From: Dendrophyllia cribrosa | Lineage: Eukaryota > Cnidaria > Anthozoa > Scleractinia > Dendrophylliidae | Assembly: GCA_024195265.1 (NCBI GenBank) | Contig: JAJLRJ010000004.1 | Location: forward strand, 5,175,159-5,239,158 | Reading direction: 5' to 3' | DNA length: 64,000 nucleotides | Shown here: positions 26,101-34,337 of the stretch, one piece after another | How positions within the stretch are numbered: the stretch's first letter is position 1 | Layout of the letters: each line of letters begins with the position of its first letter | The notes under the pieces: generated by a model | The model's input: the letters and a program-made list of their open reading frames with translations, nothing else | The model's database searches: none | What the model was told of the DNA's origin: nothing | Program-made: the position numbers and the translations under genes

Positions 26101-27438
26101 CAAATTGGCACTACTAATTGCACTCTAAAAAGTTTTGTAAAAGATTAATGCAAAGCTCATAAATATTTGGCTCAGAGTTACAATGGACTAAAAGTTTTGG
26201 ATTTTCGGTGTCAATCTCCAGATATAAATAAACCAAGAAAATGAATCGGCAAGTAGATATTGTATATATTTAATTTTGTTGCATTGCAACATCACAACCC
26301 CAAAGTAAAGCCATACTTTGGAGTTTTGGTTTTAAATTAAAGCTTTATGCTTCTTATCTTATTTTCTTTTTCCTCGAATTAGTGCAAAACAAATTCATCG
26401 AAGGTGATTAGACAAAGACAGAGTGATTGTTAACTTTCATCTGACATGTCAACAATGGAAGCTCGTGCAAACAGTACTAAAATATTCAGAATTTTAGCGT
26501 CCTTGGATATATATTAAATTCTAAACTTACAAGTTATTGAAAATTTAAAGGGATTTCACAGAAGGGGGGTGGATAAACTAATTTTAAGCTCTCGCAAAGC
26601 AGCATGATCTATTTCACAACCTAATTGAAGTTTAGCTAACTTATCAAGTTTCAAAATTCAACGTAACAATAAGCTGCAATAAGTTCAATCTCTTTTCACG
26701 CGCCTGTACGCGACCAAACCCTCAACAAACACTGCTTCTAAAAGCAGAGAAATGACTTTCAAACGCTTTAATTATCCTAGTCTTTTGCAGTGAAATGAAA
26801 TGAAATGAATTGATTATAACCCAGCCAATTATTACACGAGATTTCCAACGGGAAGTTGCATTTTGGAAACGTTATGTAGATTTCATGATAAAAGCTGAAC
26901 CTTATAAATTTATAATCGTCACATTTTACTATTTTTTTCTTACCTTATCACTAACCGCCATGTATTTAGAGCCAATTTCATCCCTCTCTGCTCTCGTGGC
27001 TGCGAGTAAATCTTCAAGTCGGCTAACCTCCGACTGCAACATTCGCGACTCATCACCGAAACCCGGGGACGCCATCTTGGAATCGACGGGAGAAATTGAT
27101 TTTGTGACAATGTCGCGAATCTTTGTTGGAACCGTTGGGCTTTTCGCTCCGGGATCGCCGTTCAAATGCTGGTCTTCCAACCTCTGTGGAAAAACAGCCA
27201 AGTTGTCAATAATTCCGGTCACATTCACACCATGATAACGGTTATATACAACACTTAAAATTTGCGATCATCATTCGAACAAGCGATCGAGTCACGTTTC
27301 AAAACTCGAACACAACTTTAGCTTGTGGTCGTTCTATCTGAAAACGTCACTAAATTTGAACTTTACCTTTATGACAGAGCTTAGGCCTGGCTCTGGCGAG
27401 CCACCTAGAATTGAGCTTCTTCCCTCGTGGTAGCTCAT
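3827..27438 (-). CDS. CROCC: Rootletin (ciliary rootlet coiled-coil protein), 25 exons
   Basis: Rootletin forms the fibrous rootlet that anchors the basal body of cilia and links centrioles. Twenty-five exons join without a frame break into 2152 residues (human rootletin is about 2017). Almost the whole product is heptad coiled coil rich in Glu, Lys, Gln and Arg. Landmarks shared with the vertebrate protein occur in the same order: SRLEDLLAATRAERDE (~residue 85), LQAYQDGQQRQAQL and RLEEEQQRSASL near the N-terminus, KPPGEMSGR then DPETVRSALRDF around 1470-1540, and HKQRVRGLEEQVSTLK near 2010. Two Ser-Pro/Arg-rich breaks interrupt the coil, at about 505-540 (exon 9) and 1475-1530 (exon 18). The C-terminal ~70 residues are a basic Ser/Thr/Pro tail, longer than in human. 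The start ATG at 27438 has a short first exon. The gene appears intact; identity is very secure. Confidence 0.95.
4752..5425 (+). repeat. LINE-type retrotransposon 3' fragment in a rootletin intron
   Basis: From about 4896 the plus strand encodes a remnant resembling the end of a non-LTR reverse transcriptase ORF (SQVWHHCGTRNTKKLEKVNE, then RALRYIY and YNLRGDYLLI stop). This is the region between the reverse transcriptase palm and the C-terminus seen in CR1/L2-like elements. A simple repeat of TTGTA/TTGCA units at 5390-5420 is the expected type of 3' tail. The preceding 4752-4895 carries another dispersed sequence (GGATGGGATGCTAGTCCATC). A reverse-strand fragment of its left part recurs near 9540. 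The copy is 5'-truncated and dead. Confidence 0.65.
5418..5503 (-). repeat. tRNA-derived sequence (SINE head or pseudo-tRNA)
   Basis: On the minus strand an A-box-like GGTGTAGTGGTTTAATAGCGC, a perfect 5-bp anticodon stem (TTGGA/TCCAA) with loop TTTCAGA, and a B-box-like GGTTCAAGG occur at tRNA spacing. The T-stem and acceptor stem do not pair, so this is not a functional tRNA. The loop would read TCA. Confidence 0.45.
5935..6710. repeat. 106-bp tandem repeat array 1 (about 7 copies)
   Basis: CATTCAAATGAAAGC recurs at 6041, 6122, 6228, 6333, 6439, 6545 and 6651: spacing 105-106 bp except one shortened unit. Each unit carries GAGCAGTACTTTCCTGTGG, TTATTATGCTGTACAAGG and GAGTCTGTGGATGAAATCCT. 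The array fills the intron between rootletin exons 22 and 23. Open frames through it are repeat artefacts. Single monomers occur elsewhere inside a short TIR element (for example 54291-54503). Confidence 0.85.
7160..7850. repeat. 106-bp tandem repeat array 2 (about 6 copies)
   Basis: The same monomer as the array at 5935-6710 recurs with starts at about 7263, 7369, 7475, 7581, 7684 and 7790, degenerating toward the end. It lies in the intron between rootletin exons 21 and 22, so exon 22 (6797-7042) is bracketed by arrays in the same orientation. Further decayed monomers follow at 8815-9020 in the next intron. Confidence 0.8.
7907..8189. repeat. GGCCCGTTTACAC-type MITE, copy 1
   Basis: It begins TAAGGCCCGTTTACACATGC and is nearly collinear with the reverse complement of 17141-17467, including CGCGCTCTCCAATGCAACTT and GCCAAGTTGCATCAGGTTTC. 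This copy lacks about 45 bp before its right end (GACGGGCCTTTCG). It is GC-rich with many CGC/GCG steps and is non-coding. Confidence 0.65.
10309..10522 (-). repeat. TAACCCTTT-ended MITE carrying a 106-bp-type core
   Basis: The ends TTAACCCTTTAACTCCCCAG and CTGTGAAAGGGTTG are inverted. The core matches the reverse of the satellite monomer (GGATTTCGTCGACAGACTCA). It is the same family as 54291-54503 and 24194-24504. Confidence 0.55.
11181..11446. repeat. CCAAT-rich MITE, copy 1
   Basis: The left end AGAGCGGTTATCAATTGAGTG and right end ACTCAACTAAAAACTGCTGA match the inverted termini of the fuller copy at 15285-15566. Internal landmarks are GTGATTGGCTAAAAAATCTC, CCAATCAAAGG and CTGATTGGTTCATTGG. 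It is in the intron between rootletin exons 17 and 18; its right end is about 20 bp from exon 17. Confidence 0.7.
11783..11870 (+). repeat. tRNA-derived sequence (SINE head or pseudo-tRNA)
   Basis: TAGCTCAGCAGGTTAGAG resembles a tRNA A box and GAGTTTGATTCTCG a B box, with the right spacing. The anticodon arm (CTGGA...TCCAG) has an oversized loop, so it cannot be a working tRNA. It lies in the intron between rootletin exons 16 and 17. Confidence 0.45.
13519..13798. repeat. MITE with ~40-bp near-perfect terminal inverted repeats
   Basis: The left arm starts TTAGGCCCGGGACAAACGTC and continues through GAACTTTTCATGAGTCGAAC; the right arm is its exact inverse, ending GTCCCGGGCCTAA. An inner palindrome of ACACGTTCTATCCGTCTG with CAGACGGATAGAACGTGT forms a second hairpin. 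It is non-coding, in the intron between rootletin exons 14 and 15. The near-perfect arms suggest recent activity. Flanking TA may be the target duplication. Confidence 0.75.
14112..14169. repeat. Poly(G)17 and poly(C)28 tracts
   Basis: A run of 17 G (14112-14128) is followed 13 bp later by a run of 28 C (14142-14169). The tracts can pair with each other, and the G tract could form a quadruplex. Homopolymers of this length are also prone to sequencing error. Confidence 0.8.
14597..15023. repeat. TTAA-flanked MITE, copy 2
   Basis: The left end ATGGGCTATGTCATGCGG and the right end GGTGACAAAGCCCCT are inverted, each bounded by TTAA (14593-14596, 15024-15027). Its interior shares GTTGCAATCCATTTCCATCC and GGCTTTTCAAAATGACAC with 20959-21319. 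A TCTACA microsatellite (14628-14660) has expanded inside it. Confidence 0.65.
15285..15566. repeat. CCAAT-rich MITE, copy 2 (best preserved)
   Basis: GAGCAGTTTTCAATTGAGTG at the left is the perfect inverse of CACTCAATTGAAAACTGCTC at the right, and TATA flanks both ends. The interior has at least five ATTGG/CCAAT pentamers (GTGATTGGCT, GACCAATCAG, AACCAATCG, CTGATTGGTTCC) in mirrored order. It lies in the intron between rootletin exons 12 and 13. The superfamily is not determined. Confidence 0.75.
16699..16819. repeat. TGTTGTGGTTC-ended MITE, copy 1
   Basis: TGTTGTGGTTCAAACTTTTT and GAAAAATTCGAACTACAACA are inverted ends. The same terminus is at 37285-37413 in PEX2. It lies in the intron between rootletin exons 11 and 12. 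Confidence 0.55.
16850..17140 (-). repeat. Dispersed TTAA-type element (three copies in window)
   Basis: Shared landmarks, read on the opposite strand, are GCAAAACA near TCTATAG, GGATTGCAAGG, GACAGGCGGTCAAGAAATCA and the terminus TTTAAAGGGACTACCCC. The other copies are 53897-54265 and 60340-60665 on the plus strand. The right end abuts the next element at 17141. Confidence 0.5.
17141..17467. repeat. GGCCCGTTTACAC-type MITE, copy 2
   Basis: This is the more complete copy of the family at 7907-8189, in opposite orientation. It ends AAAGGCACGTTTACACAGGC and GCATGTGTAAACGGGCCTTA (inverted). It lies in the intron between rootletin exons 11 and 12 and contains only spurious open frames. Confidence 0.7.
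19975..20131. repeat. Foldback MITE with long arms
   Basis: TGGTTTGCAACCACGTGACA continues as AGGCGGCCATGTTGGTGGTC. It is mirrored by GACCACCAACATGGCCGCCG and TGACGTCACGTGCAAACCA. It ends 25 bp from the 3' edge of rootletin exon 8 (20157), so it crowds that splice donor. Confidence 0.7.
20586..20703. repeat. 118-bp MITE with 9-bp target duplication
   Basis: TAGACTACGAGTAGTCC and GGACTACTCGTAGTCTA are perfect inverted ends. TTGCTATAT is directly repeated outside both ends (20577-20585 and 20704-20712). A 9-bp duplication is typical of Mutator-like elements, though 8 bp (hAT or P) is also possible if the terminal base is shared. It lies in the intron between rootletin exons 6 and 7. Confidence 0.75.
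20959..21319. repeat. TTAA-flanked MITE, copy 3
   Basis: AGGGGCATTGTCACGCAG and GGTGACATAGCCCT are inverted ends. TTAA flanks at 20955-20958 and 21320-21323. It shares its interior with 14597-15023. It lies in the same intron as the 118-bp MITE at 20586-20703. Confidence 0.7.
22837..22850. promoter_or_regulatory. X-box-like palindrome inside a rootletin intron
   Basis: GTTGCTATGGCAAC fits the RFX-factor X-box pattern (two inverted half-sites with a 2-bp spacer). It lies 45 bp upstream of the exon 5 acceptor. A MITE begins 2 bp after it, and the right half-site is part of that MITE's target duplication. Whether it binds RFX is unknown; intronic X-box matches can be chance. Confidence 0.4.
22852..23058. 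mobile_element. hAT-like MITE, 207 bp, perfect 8-bp target duplication
   Basis: The ends GGGCTCGAAAAAA and TTTTTTCAAGCCC are inverted. TGGCAACA is repeated exactly at 22844-22851 and 23059-23066. An 8-bp duplication is the hAT signature (P elements also make 8 bp). The interior repeats ACTTGCCC motifs in both orientations and has no open frame of note. Perfect duplication implies a fairly recent insertion. Confidence 0.75.
24194..24504 (+). repeat. TAACCCTTT-type MITE with partly duplicated core
   Basis: TTAACCATTTCACTCCCAGA at the left corresponds to the left end of 54291-54503. The core ACAAAATCCT(G/A)TGGTGTGACC occurs twice, about 105 bp apart, so this copy is a two-unit intermediate toward the longer arrays at 5935 and 7160. 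Confidence 0.6.
24505..26943. other. Long intron 2 of rootletin, mostly featureless
   Basis: This is AT-rich intronic sequence. A fragment near 24895-24975 (AAAGCAGACACCTCTCTGAG, GAGAGAGTTTACCGTAGTG) belongs to the stepwise CTCTCTAAGGCGGACA-type repeats also found in PEX2. No coding exon on either strand was recognised. Confidence 0.5.
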
Positions 27439-27761
27439 ACTCGCATAATATAAACTAAACTGTTTTCAAGGGAGCAAATTACTGCAGTCGCAAACCAGTC
27501 CTAATTTCGCGCTTCGGCGAGCAGGACTTCACGATACTTGAATTAAAGTGGAACCCGCGCACCCGCCAAGCTCCAAGCAAGGTAAAATTAACGTTTAAGA
27601 TGGAAAAAAGGCACAAAATCCTCGCTAAAATCAAACCCGAAGAGTGGTAATCTTTCCAATTCTGCTGATCTTTCGCTTTCCCTACTGGCCGAAGTTAACG
27701 TAAACTATCCCGGCTGGTTCTAGGCCTTCTTGAACCGACGCCACGCTCTCGGTCAGTGGCT

Positions 27762-27775
27762 GTTGCTATAGCAAC
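27762..27775. promoter_or_regulatory. Palindromic X-box (RFX site) upstream of rootletin
   Basis: GTTGCTATAGCAAC is a perfect palindrome and matches the RFX X-box pattern (RYYNYY, 1-3 bp, RRNRAC) at every constrained position. It is 324 bp upstream of the rootletin ATG. RFX factors drive ciliary genes through promoter-proximal X-boxes in many animals, so the position fits rootletin control. The transcription start is not visible. Confidence 0.65.
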
Positions 27776-28336
27776 GCGATACCGCGGTGGAAAAGGTTAT
27801 TGTTTCGCGCCACTTCGTGAAAGAGGAGCGCGCGAAAGTGTAAATATTACCAAAACGCTTTTGTGGACAAAATCAGCTAACAAATCTGTTTTGTACATGA
27901 AACAATGCTGAAAATCAAGAGATCAGGAATTATTACACAAATGAATTATTTTCAAGACCGTGATTTGCTTAGAATTGCGGGTAAAAACGAGAAAAAAAAT
28001 TCCCTTGAACGGGTTTGCTAGTCGCTTCGTTTCCGTGAGCTTGTCAACACTAAATTGATAGACGCCACATTCCTAAATCTCCACAACGAGTAATTAACGT
28101 CAAAATGTATGCACAAGGCTGAGGAACGTCGGACTAAAGTTGCTGCAAGCATATTTCACACCCAGAAAGAACCTCCGTGAAAATAGACAACAGAATTTCG
28201 ACGTAACTTGTACTGTACAAGACGATAATATGACCTGCACAATATAATGCCTCCTCGAATTTGATCCGCATTTATACTGCAATCAAATGATTAACAAATG
28301 AATTTTCGTTGCTAATTCATAGGAGTAATTAATAAA

Positions 28337-28662
28337 TTAATGGGGAATAGCCCAATGCATTGTGTCCTTACAAACAGCAATTAAAACCCGCAAATTGTTT
28401 GAAAACAAATTACGCCGCGTCCTTTCACGGACAATCGGCGATTCCAAAAAGTCACGACAACATTTTAAATACCGAATACATTGCGCTATGCTGACAGCTG
28501 ACTCATCAGCATGCAAGCCGATCATGAATACATTCGGTAGTTTTCCAAGCCACTGCAGTGCAATCGACACAAATGCAATAAAAAAATGGAAACTAACTCT
28601 TATTGCAATATCTATATCTTCCAGCATGTTTAGGTCCTTGAATAACGCAAGACTAAAAGTGG
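28337..28662 (-). other. Possible minus-strand exon with one hydrophobic stretch (doubtful)
   Basis: After a fair acceptor (CATCTTTACAG near 28663) a frame stays open to a stop at 28337. It contains a hydrophobic run around VSFHFFIAFVSIALQWL followed by a charged segment. A good donor motif (T|GTAAGG) lies near 28371. A second minus-strand frame at about 29985-29795 ends in a compatible phase. Together with the ATG exon at 32389-32276 these might be parts of an unrecognised membrane-protein gene, but no conserved motif was seen and the intervening exons are not found. An overlapping frame on the plus strand is also open. Confidence 0.15.
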
Positions 28663-31600
28663 CTGTAAAGATGTTATGGTTACGGTTCGAAAATTTAATT
28701 TTCGGATCGAATTATTACTGAGAAGCTGAGCTTCTTGAGAATCCAACTGCTAAAAATAGCGAATTTCAGAACGCCACAAACCAGGCCATAAACTAGGACT
28801 GACTTGCGCACTTACTGAGCCAAGATAATTTAAATTGCGACGAAGGAGGAAAACAAAACAAATCAAAGCTAAGTTATTAGTGTCTTGCAACCAGTAAAAA
28901 AATAAAAGTTAAGGTTGATCCAAAGTTCACTTCAGAGCAGTATTGAACGGATACATTAAAATTAGCATACGCCAGCTTTAGCTGCTCATTATATTCAATC
29001 AAACCATTGAGCGATTTAGTTGACAGCTTGGAAACACCCCAGAAATTGAGAGATTTTAGAGTAAAAAAAACTCACCCAGAAGAGTAATCGAAGACGCCTT
29101 TTTTCCGACCTTCTGCTTTCGCGACAAACCAAAACTACGCCAAAACAAAAGTACAAATCACTTTTGGCATAATTAAATCTGTAAGAAACGCGACTCGGTG
29201 TACATTTCTATGGTGACGGCTTAATTCGTATTCAAGATTGATTAAATCCTGTCAAAATTAACACCGTAAGCACACACAAACGAACCTTTTGGTTTGTCAA
29301 GATTAAAGAACTTCAAAGGATATTTGATTAAGCTTGCGTCAAAGCATACAAGACATTTAAACAGTCTAGCTATAGACAAACTTAGCTGAATTGCATCGTC
29401 TTTGAATTCCCGATGCAGGACTGAAATGATGTCGCGATCGGACTAATTTCGGACGGAATAATTTCGGACGACCAACACTGAGCACTTTTAAGACTGTTAA
29501 TAATTTTGTCTCTCGATCTACAAACGAAAGTTGAGGTTGCTGATGAAGATTGAGTTGATAATAAACATCAATTGGTTAATTTTTGGCAATTCTGTTTTGC
29601 CGAAAGGTCGGTTGTCATTTTCAAACAATTTGAGAAAAAGGGCAATAGCTTTGATATCTGGGCACTGACATTAAAAAGAATACAAATTGGAAAAAGAAAA
29701 CTTACAATTTTATTAGAATCCATGATCTAAAGCCTTACAAACATTTTCTACCCCACGCTCTTAAAACAAAATAACGTATAACAAAATTTTACTTCCAAAC
29801 CCGATGTTTTTTCCAAGCAACGGCAATTGAATGCTTGCAGGCCAAAAACATTTTATATCAGGCACTTGTGTCAAGTGGAGGTGCGGAATTTTAAAGTGCA
29901 ATAGTTTAATTAGCGAACTTAGTTGCAAAATTCGCCGTAAACTGAAAATAGCAGACAAAATGTGTCCCATAGCATCCAAAAAATAATAATAAAACAGAAA
30001 TAAAAAATAAAACATGGAAAAACTCCAATCAAAATTTCAGAAATTGTCTTATTCTTCAAATCCGTCATTTTTTTTGCACAACAATCACAATGTAGATGTA
30101 AGTAAACCTTAATCTGCTTATGGCTTTCGTTTTCGCAAAGGTTTTATCTTCGTTTAATATTTTGGCGCATTGTTGAGGGATCCGTCATAGTACTCAGGCT
30201 CGGTGAAAATTAAACCCGTAAAAATCAATGTAGCCTGCGCGCAGACGTATCCGATTTCCTTGCTTCCCGCGGAAATCGGAACTCCAACTCATCTTATCAC
30301 ATCAATATTATCACATTACTGTCAGATCCTTCAAAGCTAAGAGCTATTCCTAAAAATAGTAACTCACAGTACGGAACAATTAAATATACAAAAAACTGGA
30401 ACATAATTAACTTTGTGTCCTTCCTCTGCAGGGGGCCTGCGATATAAGTCATGGAGTTCTTAGCCCATTGCTCTTACATAAAAATATATTTTGTTGAGTT
30501 TGTTTCATGTTAAGTTTAGCTGAACGGACCACAAGACTCAAGACATCATTCTATAAGCTTTAATTCTCCTTATCTTCTCCTTATCGCTAACTGACTCAGT
30601 TATATTTCCGGTTTCTGTCAAGGGATAGGGTTATCCTCGATATTTTTTAAGACAATCACCTGTCGGTATCCCAAAAAATCCTTTTAATTATACAGTTTGT
30701 CATTATCACTAAAACCATTGTTGTTGTTTTTTTAATTGGGTCACCCCAAACAGCACATTCATTTGTTTCAGTGAGAGGTTTGAAAATTTAAATGTAGAAC
30801 AGAAATGCAGTTTTCAGTGAGGTCGTCGAAAGATTTTTGTTACTGATTCGGAAGGTGACGATAAAATGTAATGAAAAATGTGATTTATTTATCCTTTAGA
30901 TTCGGGCCAGACTGTCCTCCTAAGCAAGTGCTGAATTTTTTGCATTCGACAATATTGCTTTATTTCGCAGCGTTTTTAATCTTTTCCTGCCTTCTTTACA
31001 ACGAAGGAGAAAATATAAACTGATCATACTCTAGGATCCAGCACCATTACATTCTCGGAGACCCAGGGGCAGTTAGTTGGGACGGGACAACCCGGAAAAA
31101 TCGACATGCAGTCAGTACTTTTTGTATTTAATATTTGAAATAGTGCTAGAAAATTGCAGTTTAGCTACAGTATATGTATATAAGTCAAGAAAATGATGAA
31201 ACATTTTGCTGAACTTATACAACAAATGCGAACAACTGATCTCAGGCGAAGGGAGTTAAAGTCTTTTGTTATGCAAAGTTGTGACGCTGTTTAAAGTTTT
31301 CCGACAACTGCTTGCTAACGACATCCGCTGATTGCTTTAAATCTGATCAGGTCGTCATTGTAAAGTAAATATCTACATTACATCCTATTTTTCGACCTAA
31401 CACCATTTTTTAGCCACTGGATTAGGGAACTGACAGTCAACAAATTCAACGATCAGTGTTATCCGCCAAAAAAAATCTTTAAGGTCTTTAAGCAGCAAAG
31501 CAACCGAAATTGACAGTCCTGTTATTATATTTAGTAATTATGTTTTCCATTAGCAACATCAAACTAAAAGTCGACATAGGCTTTTAAAAGAATTTGCACT

Positions 31601-31995
31601 TCGGGCAGACACAAGCTGCCCTAAAACGAAAGCTGTCGCCAGACATTAATTAGTAATAAACAAACAGTACGGTTCTTGCATGACCCCAAATTCAGTTGAA
31701 ACCTGCCAAGTGAACTAAGGCGGAATCTTAAGGCAAAAAATGCAAATCTTACCTGACGAAGCGATTTATGTTCAAAAGATGTTCTATATAATAATCGCTG
31801 ATGAAAATTAACTTACTTAGTTGACTGCAACTATTAAGTTCAGGAATAAACGATAAGATTTTGATACATTTTTTCAGAGTTTTGTTCTGCACCCAAATGT
31901 CCTCATTTTATTCGACAATTTGCGGTCGATTTCTCTCGACACTTCACAAAGCACTTCGACTAAAAACTTACTCGGCTAAAATATTTACGAGGTAT

Positions 31996-32160
31996 ATTAA
32001 CCCTTTGACTGCCGGGCAATCCGGCTTGAGTCGCGATGTAAATAATGTGGTACTAACGTTTTAGTCCGTCGATGAAATCCTAGAATGTGACCATTTAAAT
32101 GGAAGCCCTTCAGCAGTATTTCTTATGGAACTGTTTGTTTTTTACATTGGCCGATTTTTG
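31996..32160 (+). repeat. Partial TAACCCTTT-type MITE
   Basis: ATTAACCCTTTGACTGCCGG is followed by the satellite-like core GATGAAATCCTAGAATGTGACC and CAGCAGTATTTCTTATGGAAC. It is diverged and lacks a clear right end. It lies about 115 bp from the candidate exon at 32276. Confidence 0.45.
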
Positions 32161-32275
32161 CGTGTGCAGTGAAAAGTTGAATTTGCTAAAGTTTGCGATT
32201 CAGCTGATGCTTTCAGGCCCGATCGTGTAAATAAGTCAGTGCCAAAGAACAGTTAAACTAACCGCTGAACTTTAC

Positions 32276-32389
32276 CTTGATGTTTCGTCCAATCGAATGA
32301 TAACCAATGTCATCTTCTTCTGATCCACTGTTTTTAAAAGCATCAGGTTCCACTTCGTCGTGTTTTTGGAAGCTCAGAGGGCCTTCCAT
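32276..32389 (-). CDS. Candidate first coding exon, possibly alternative rootletin exon 1
   Basis: An ATG (32389-32387) opens 38 codons, acidic in the middle (SGSEEDDIGYHS), ending IGRNIK before a good donor (AAG|GTAAAG). The phase is 0. The rootletin exon 1 at 27438 also ends Ile-Lys in phase 0 before GTAAAG, and exon 2 starts in phase 0, so this exon would splice into rootletin without disturbing the frame (2166 residues). Alternatively it starts a different minus-strand gene whose other exons I could not identify. The residues resemble no family I recognise. Confidence 0.4.
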
Positions 32390-33519
32390 CGCCTGTTCGT
32401 TTCAAGCCTTGCAAAAGTTACTCCCTCAACTTACACAATCGTGCTAGTTACATTCTATTTAATCTGCCTAGGTGAGAGACGCCATTGCGGTAGCATTTGA
32501 TTGGTTAAGAGCTCGATGCGATTGTTAGCGAGATCAATGTAATCATGAACGTATTGTGTGGGGCTCTTACATGACCACCTTTTAGACAATACCTAATTGG
32601 ATTGCATATGCATACGAAAGGATAGATTTTTCTAAGACCAGACGGCTTGGGTAAACAAAATAAACGACTGAGAGCAAATAGCTGGGCAATTTAAAGGTTA
32701 TAAACTTTAATATACAATGTAACTACGTTTCTTTAATTAATATATATAACTTGCGAGATTTCCGCATTGAACCCTATGCATACACAGAAGAGATACCTGC
32801 GTTCAACTGACAGTTGCTCCCAAATTGCTGCTTGCTTGTGCAATGAAATTTGTCCTGTTGCCGAATTTCTTAAAATTACTGAAGGGCAGTTTCTTAGGAC
32901 GACAGATAAGTGCACTTAAGTCGAATTAAACTCTGTGGATAATATAACGTGGATAAAATTCTGTGGTATAACCATGAAGCAATACTACAACGGTTAAGGT
33001 TGTTTTTCAGCATTTCAGTACTGAATAAAACTTAGAATTTTTCTTACATGTGGGTTTGCCGGTCTTGAGAGGGAGAGGGTTAAATTGATTAACTGCATCT
33101 CGTGCGCACAAAGCGGGAGGTTTGAAAAACAAACTTCATTTCAATATTGTAACTGAAAACAACAAAGGAAGACGTAAGTTTGCCGGCGAATGCAAATTTA
33201 CACAGTACAGTAGGTCGTAGATTGCGTAAACACAATAGCTAGAGTCACGTCTCACTGACGTCTAATTAGAATTGTTTTATGGCTTTTGTTTTTGTCTAGA
33301 GCCCGTCCTGAGGGATTTGGGTCAGCGCATGCATAATCGTTGTTTTGTTGAGGTTATAGATTGTTTCATTCAGCCACTTTGTCGGTACACTTTATTAAGA
33401 TACGGTAACACGAGGAAGCAAACGCACAGCACAACCTCGTTCCCAGGGTATCTCAGGGATACGCTCCAGGTTGAGGTAAGCATTTAGGTCTCACACAGAC
33501 GAAGCGAACCACTAACCGC

Positions 33520-33900
33520 CTCCTGGCTCAGTTGATAGAGCACCGGTCTGCAGAGCAGGATGTCTCGGATTCGAACCCCGGCCGGCGAATGCAAACTCAG
33601 GGTCTTACAATAACTGAGGATGGAAGGTGCTTCATTTGCTATGGCATCGGCAAATGGTTAGAAATGCCACGTAGAAATGGCGGTCCCGTCTCCCATGGAG
33701 ACGTAAATGAACCACTGAGGACGTAACAAAACTCTGCCTGTGACCACCCTCAGCGCCATACATTGTTCATGGGTGGGGTGGGTGAGATGAGATCAACAAG
33801 GGACCGATAGCGGCTGCCTGTGGCGCCTTCATAAGCTGACGTCCGATCTCATTCTGATAAGTGTATGTAAAGCGCCATGTGATATGTGCGCTACGTAAGA
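33520..33900 (+). repeat. tRNA-derived SINE, copy 1
   Basis: The head has an A box (TGGCTCAGTTGATAGAGCA) and a B box (GGATTCGAACCCC) with loop CTGCAGA. The stems are imperfect. The body (CAGGGTCTTACAATAACTGAGGATG, here split as CAGGGTCTTACAATAACTGA and GGATG) recurs at 36770-36810. A CT dinucleotide run follows at 33900-33922. The open frame through it is spurious. Confidence 0.65.
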
Positions 33901-34337
33901 CTCTCTCTCTCTCTCTCTCTCTACCCTGGGTTCTATGGGCACCAGAGATTCTCTCGCGGCACGCTTTCGGGGCTGGCCGAAGGCCGGCAACGAAATACAG
34001 AAGATAGATAACAAAGATACAGAAGAGGAGTGCAATATATGAGAGATGACAGCGCGAGAAGAGTCTCTGCTACCCTGTGAAGCGAAGGGCAAAGCGCGCG
34101 CGGAGATCAATTCATGTCTTTTCAGTGCTGTTTATAGTGAACTCCTATATATGGGACTTCGCGAAAAAGGAAAATTTTATTTATGAACGTCAGAAGCCCA
34201 TCATGATGGGCTCCTGATGAACGTAAATATTTATCCAATCACGGGCAGTCTCATTTTTTTCCCCCGCGGGATGACCCATGCCCCTCTCTGCCACTCTGCG
34301 CGCAATATGACTGGGGTAAAGATATCGAAAAATCAAG

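Larger units (their letters stand above)
3827..27438 (-). other. CROCC: Exon map of rootletin
   Basis: Exons in transcript order: 27438-27367, 27183-26944, 24117-23815, 23361-23246, 22792-22541, 21661-21520, 20463-20378, 20253-20157, 19850-19491, 19414-19284, 18198-17556, 16629-15923, 14515-14284, 14017-13956, 13419-12939, 12442-12158, 11679-11465, 10964-10600, 10083-9793, 9258-9065, 8669-8445, 7042-6797, 5815-5646, 4667-4526, 4228-3827. Every junction has AG and GT, and the phases agree (total 6459 bp). Exons 11, 12 and 15 are long single coiled-coil blocks. Boundaries were set by eye, so single-codon errors at a few acceptors are possible. Confidence 0.85.
27439..34337. other. Divergent intergenic region between rootletin and PEX2
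   Basis: About 6.9 kb separates the two start codons. It holds the X-box (27762), a possible alternative first exon (32276-32389), an MITE copy near 31996-32160, a truncated one near 32930-33080 and a tRNA-derived SINE (33520-33900). The segment 28700-31900 is AT-rich with no supported gene. GC-rich sequence with CGCG steps near 27780-27840 is consistent with a promoter region. Confidence 0.5.

Noticed and set aside
30900..31023. Plus-strand last exon with a membrane helix (frame starting FGPDCPPKQ)
   Set aside because: A plausible acceptor and one hydrophobic run are present, but no partner exon or family likeness was found in 3 kb either side; such short frames are expected by chance.
33300..33476. 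Plus-strand exon flanked by AG and GTAAGC
   Set aside because: The sequence includes a dispersed CCTCGTTCCCAGGG repeat and gives no recognisable protein in any frame.
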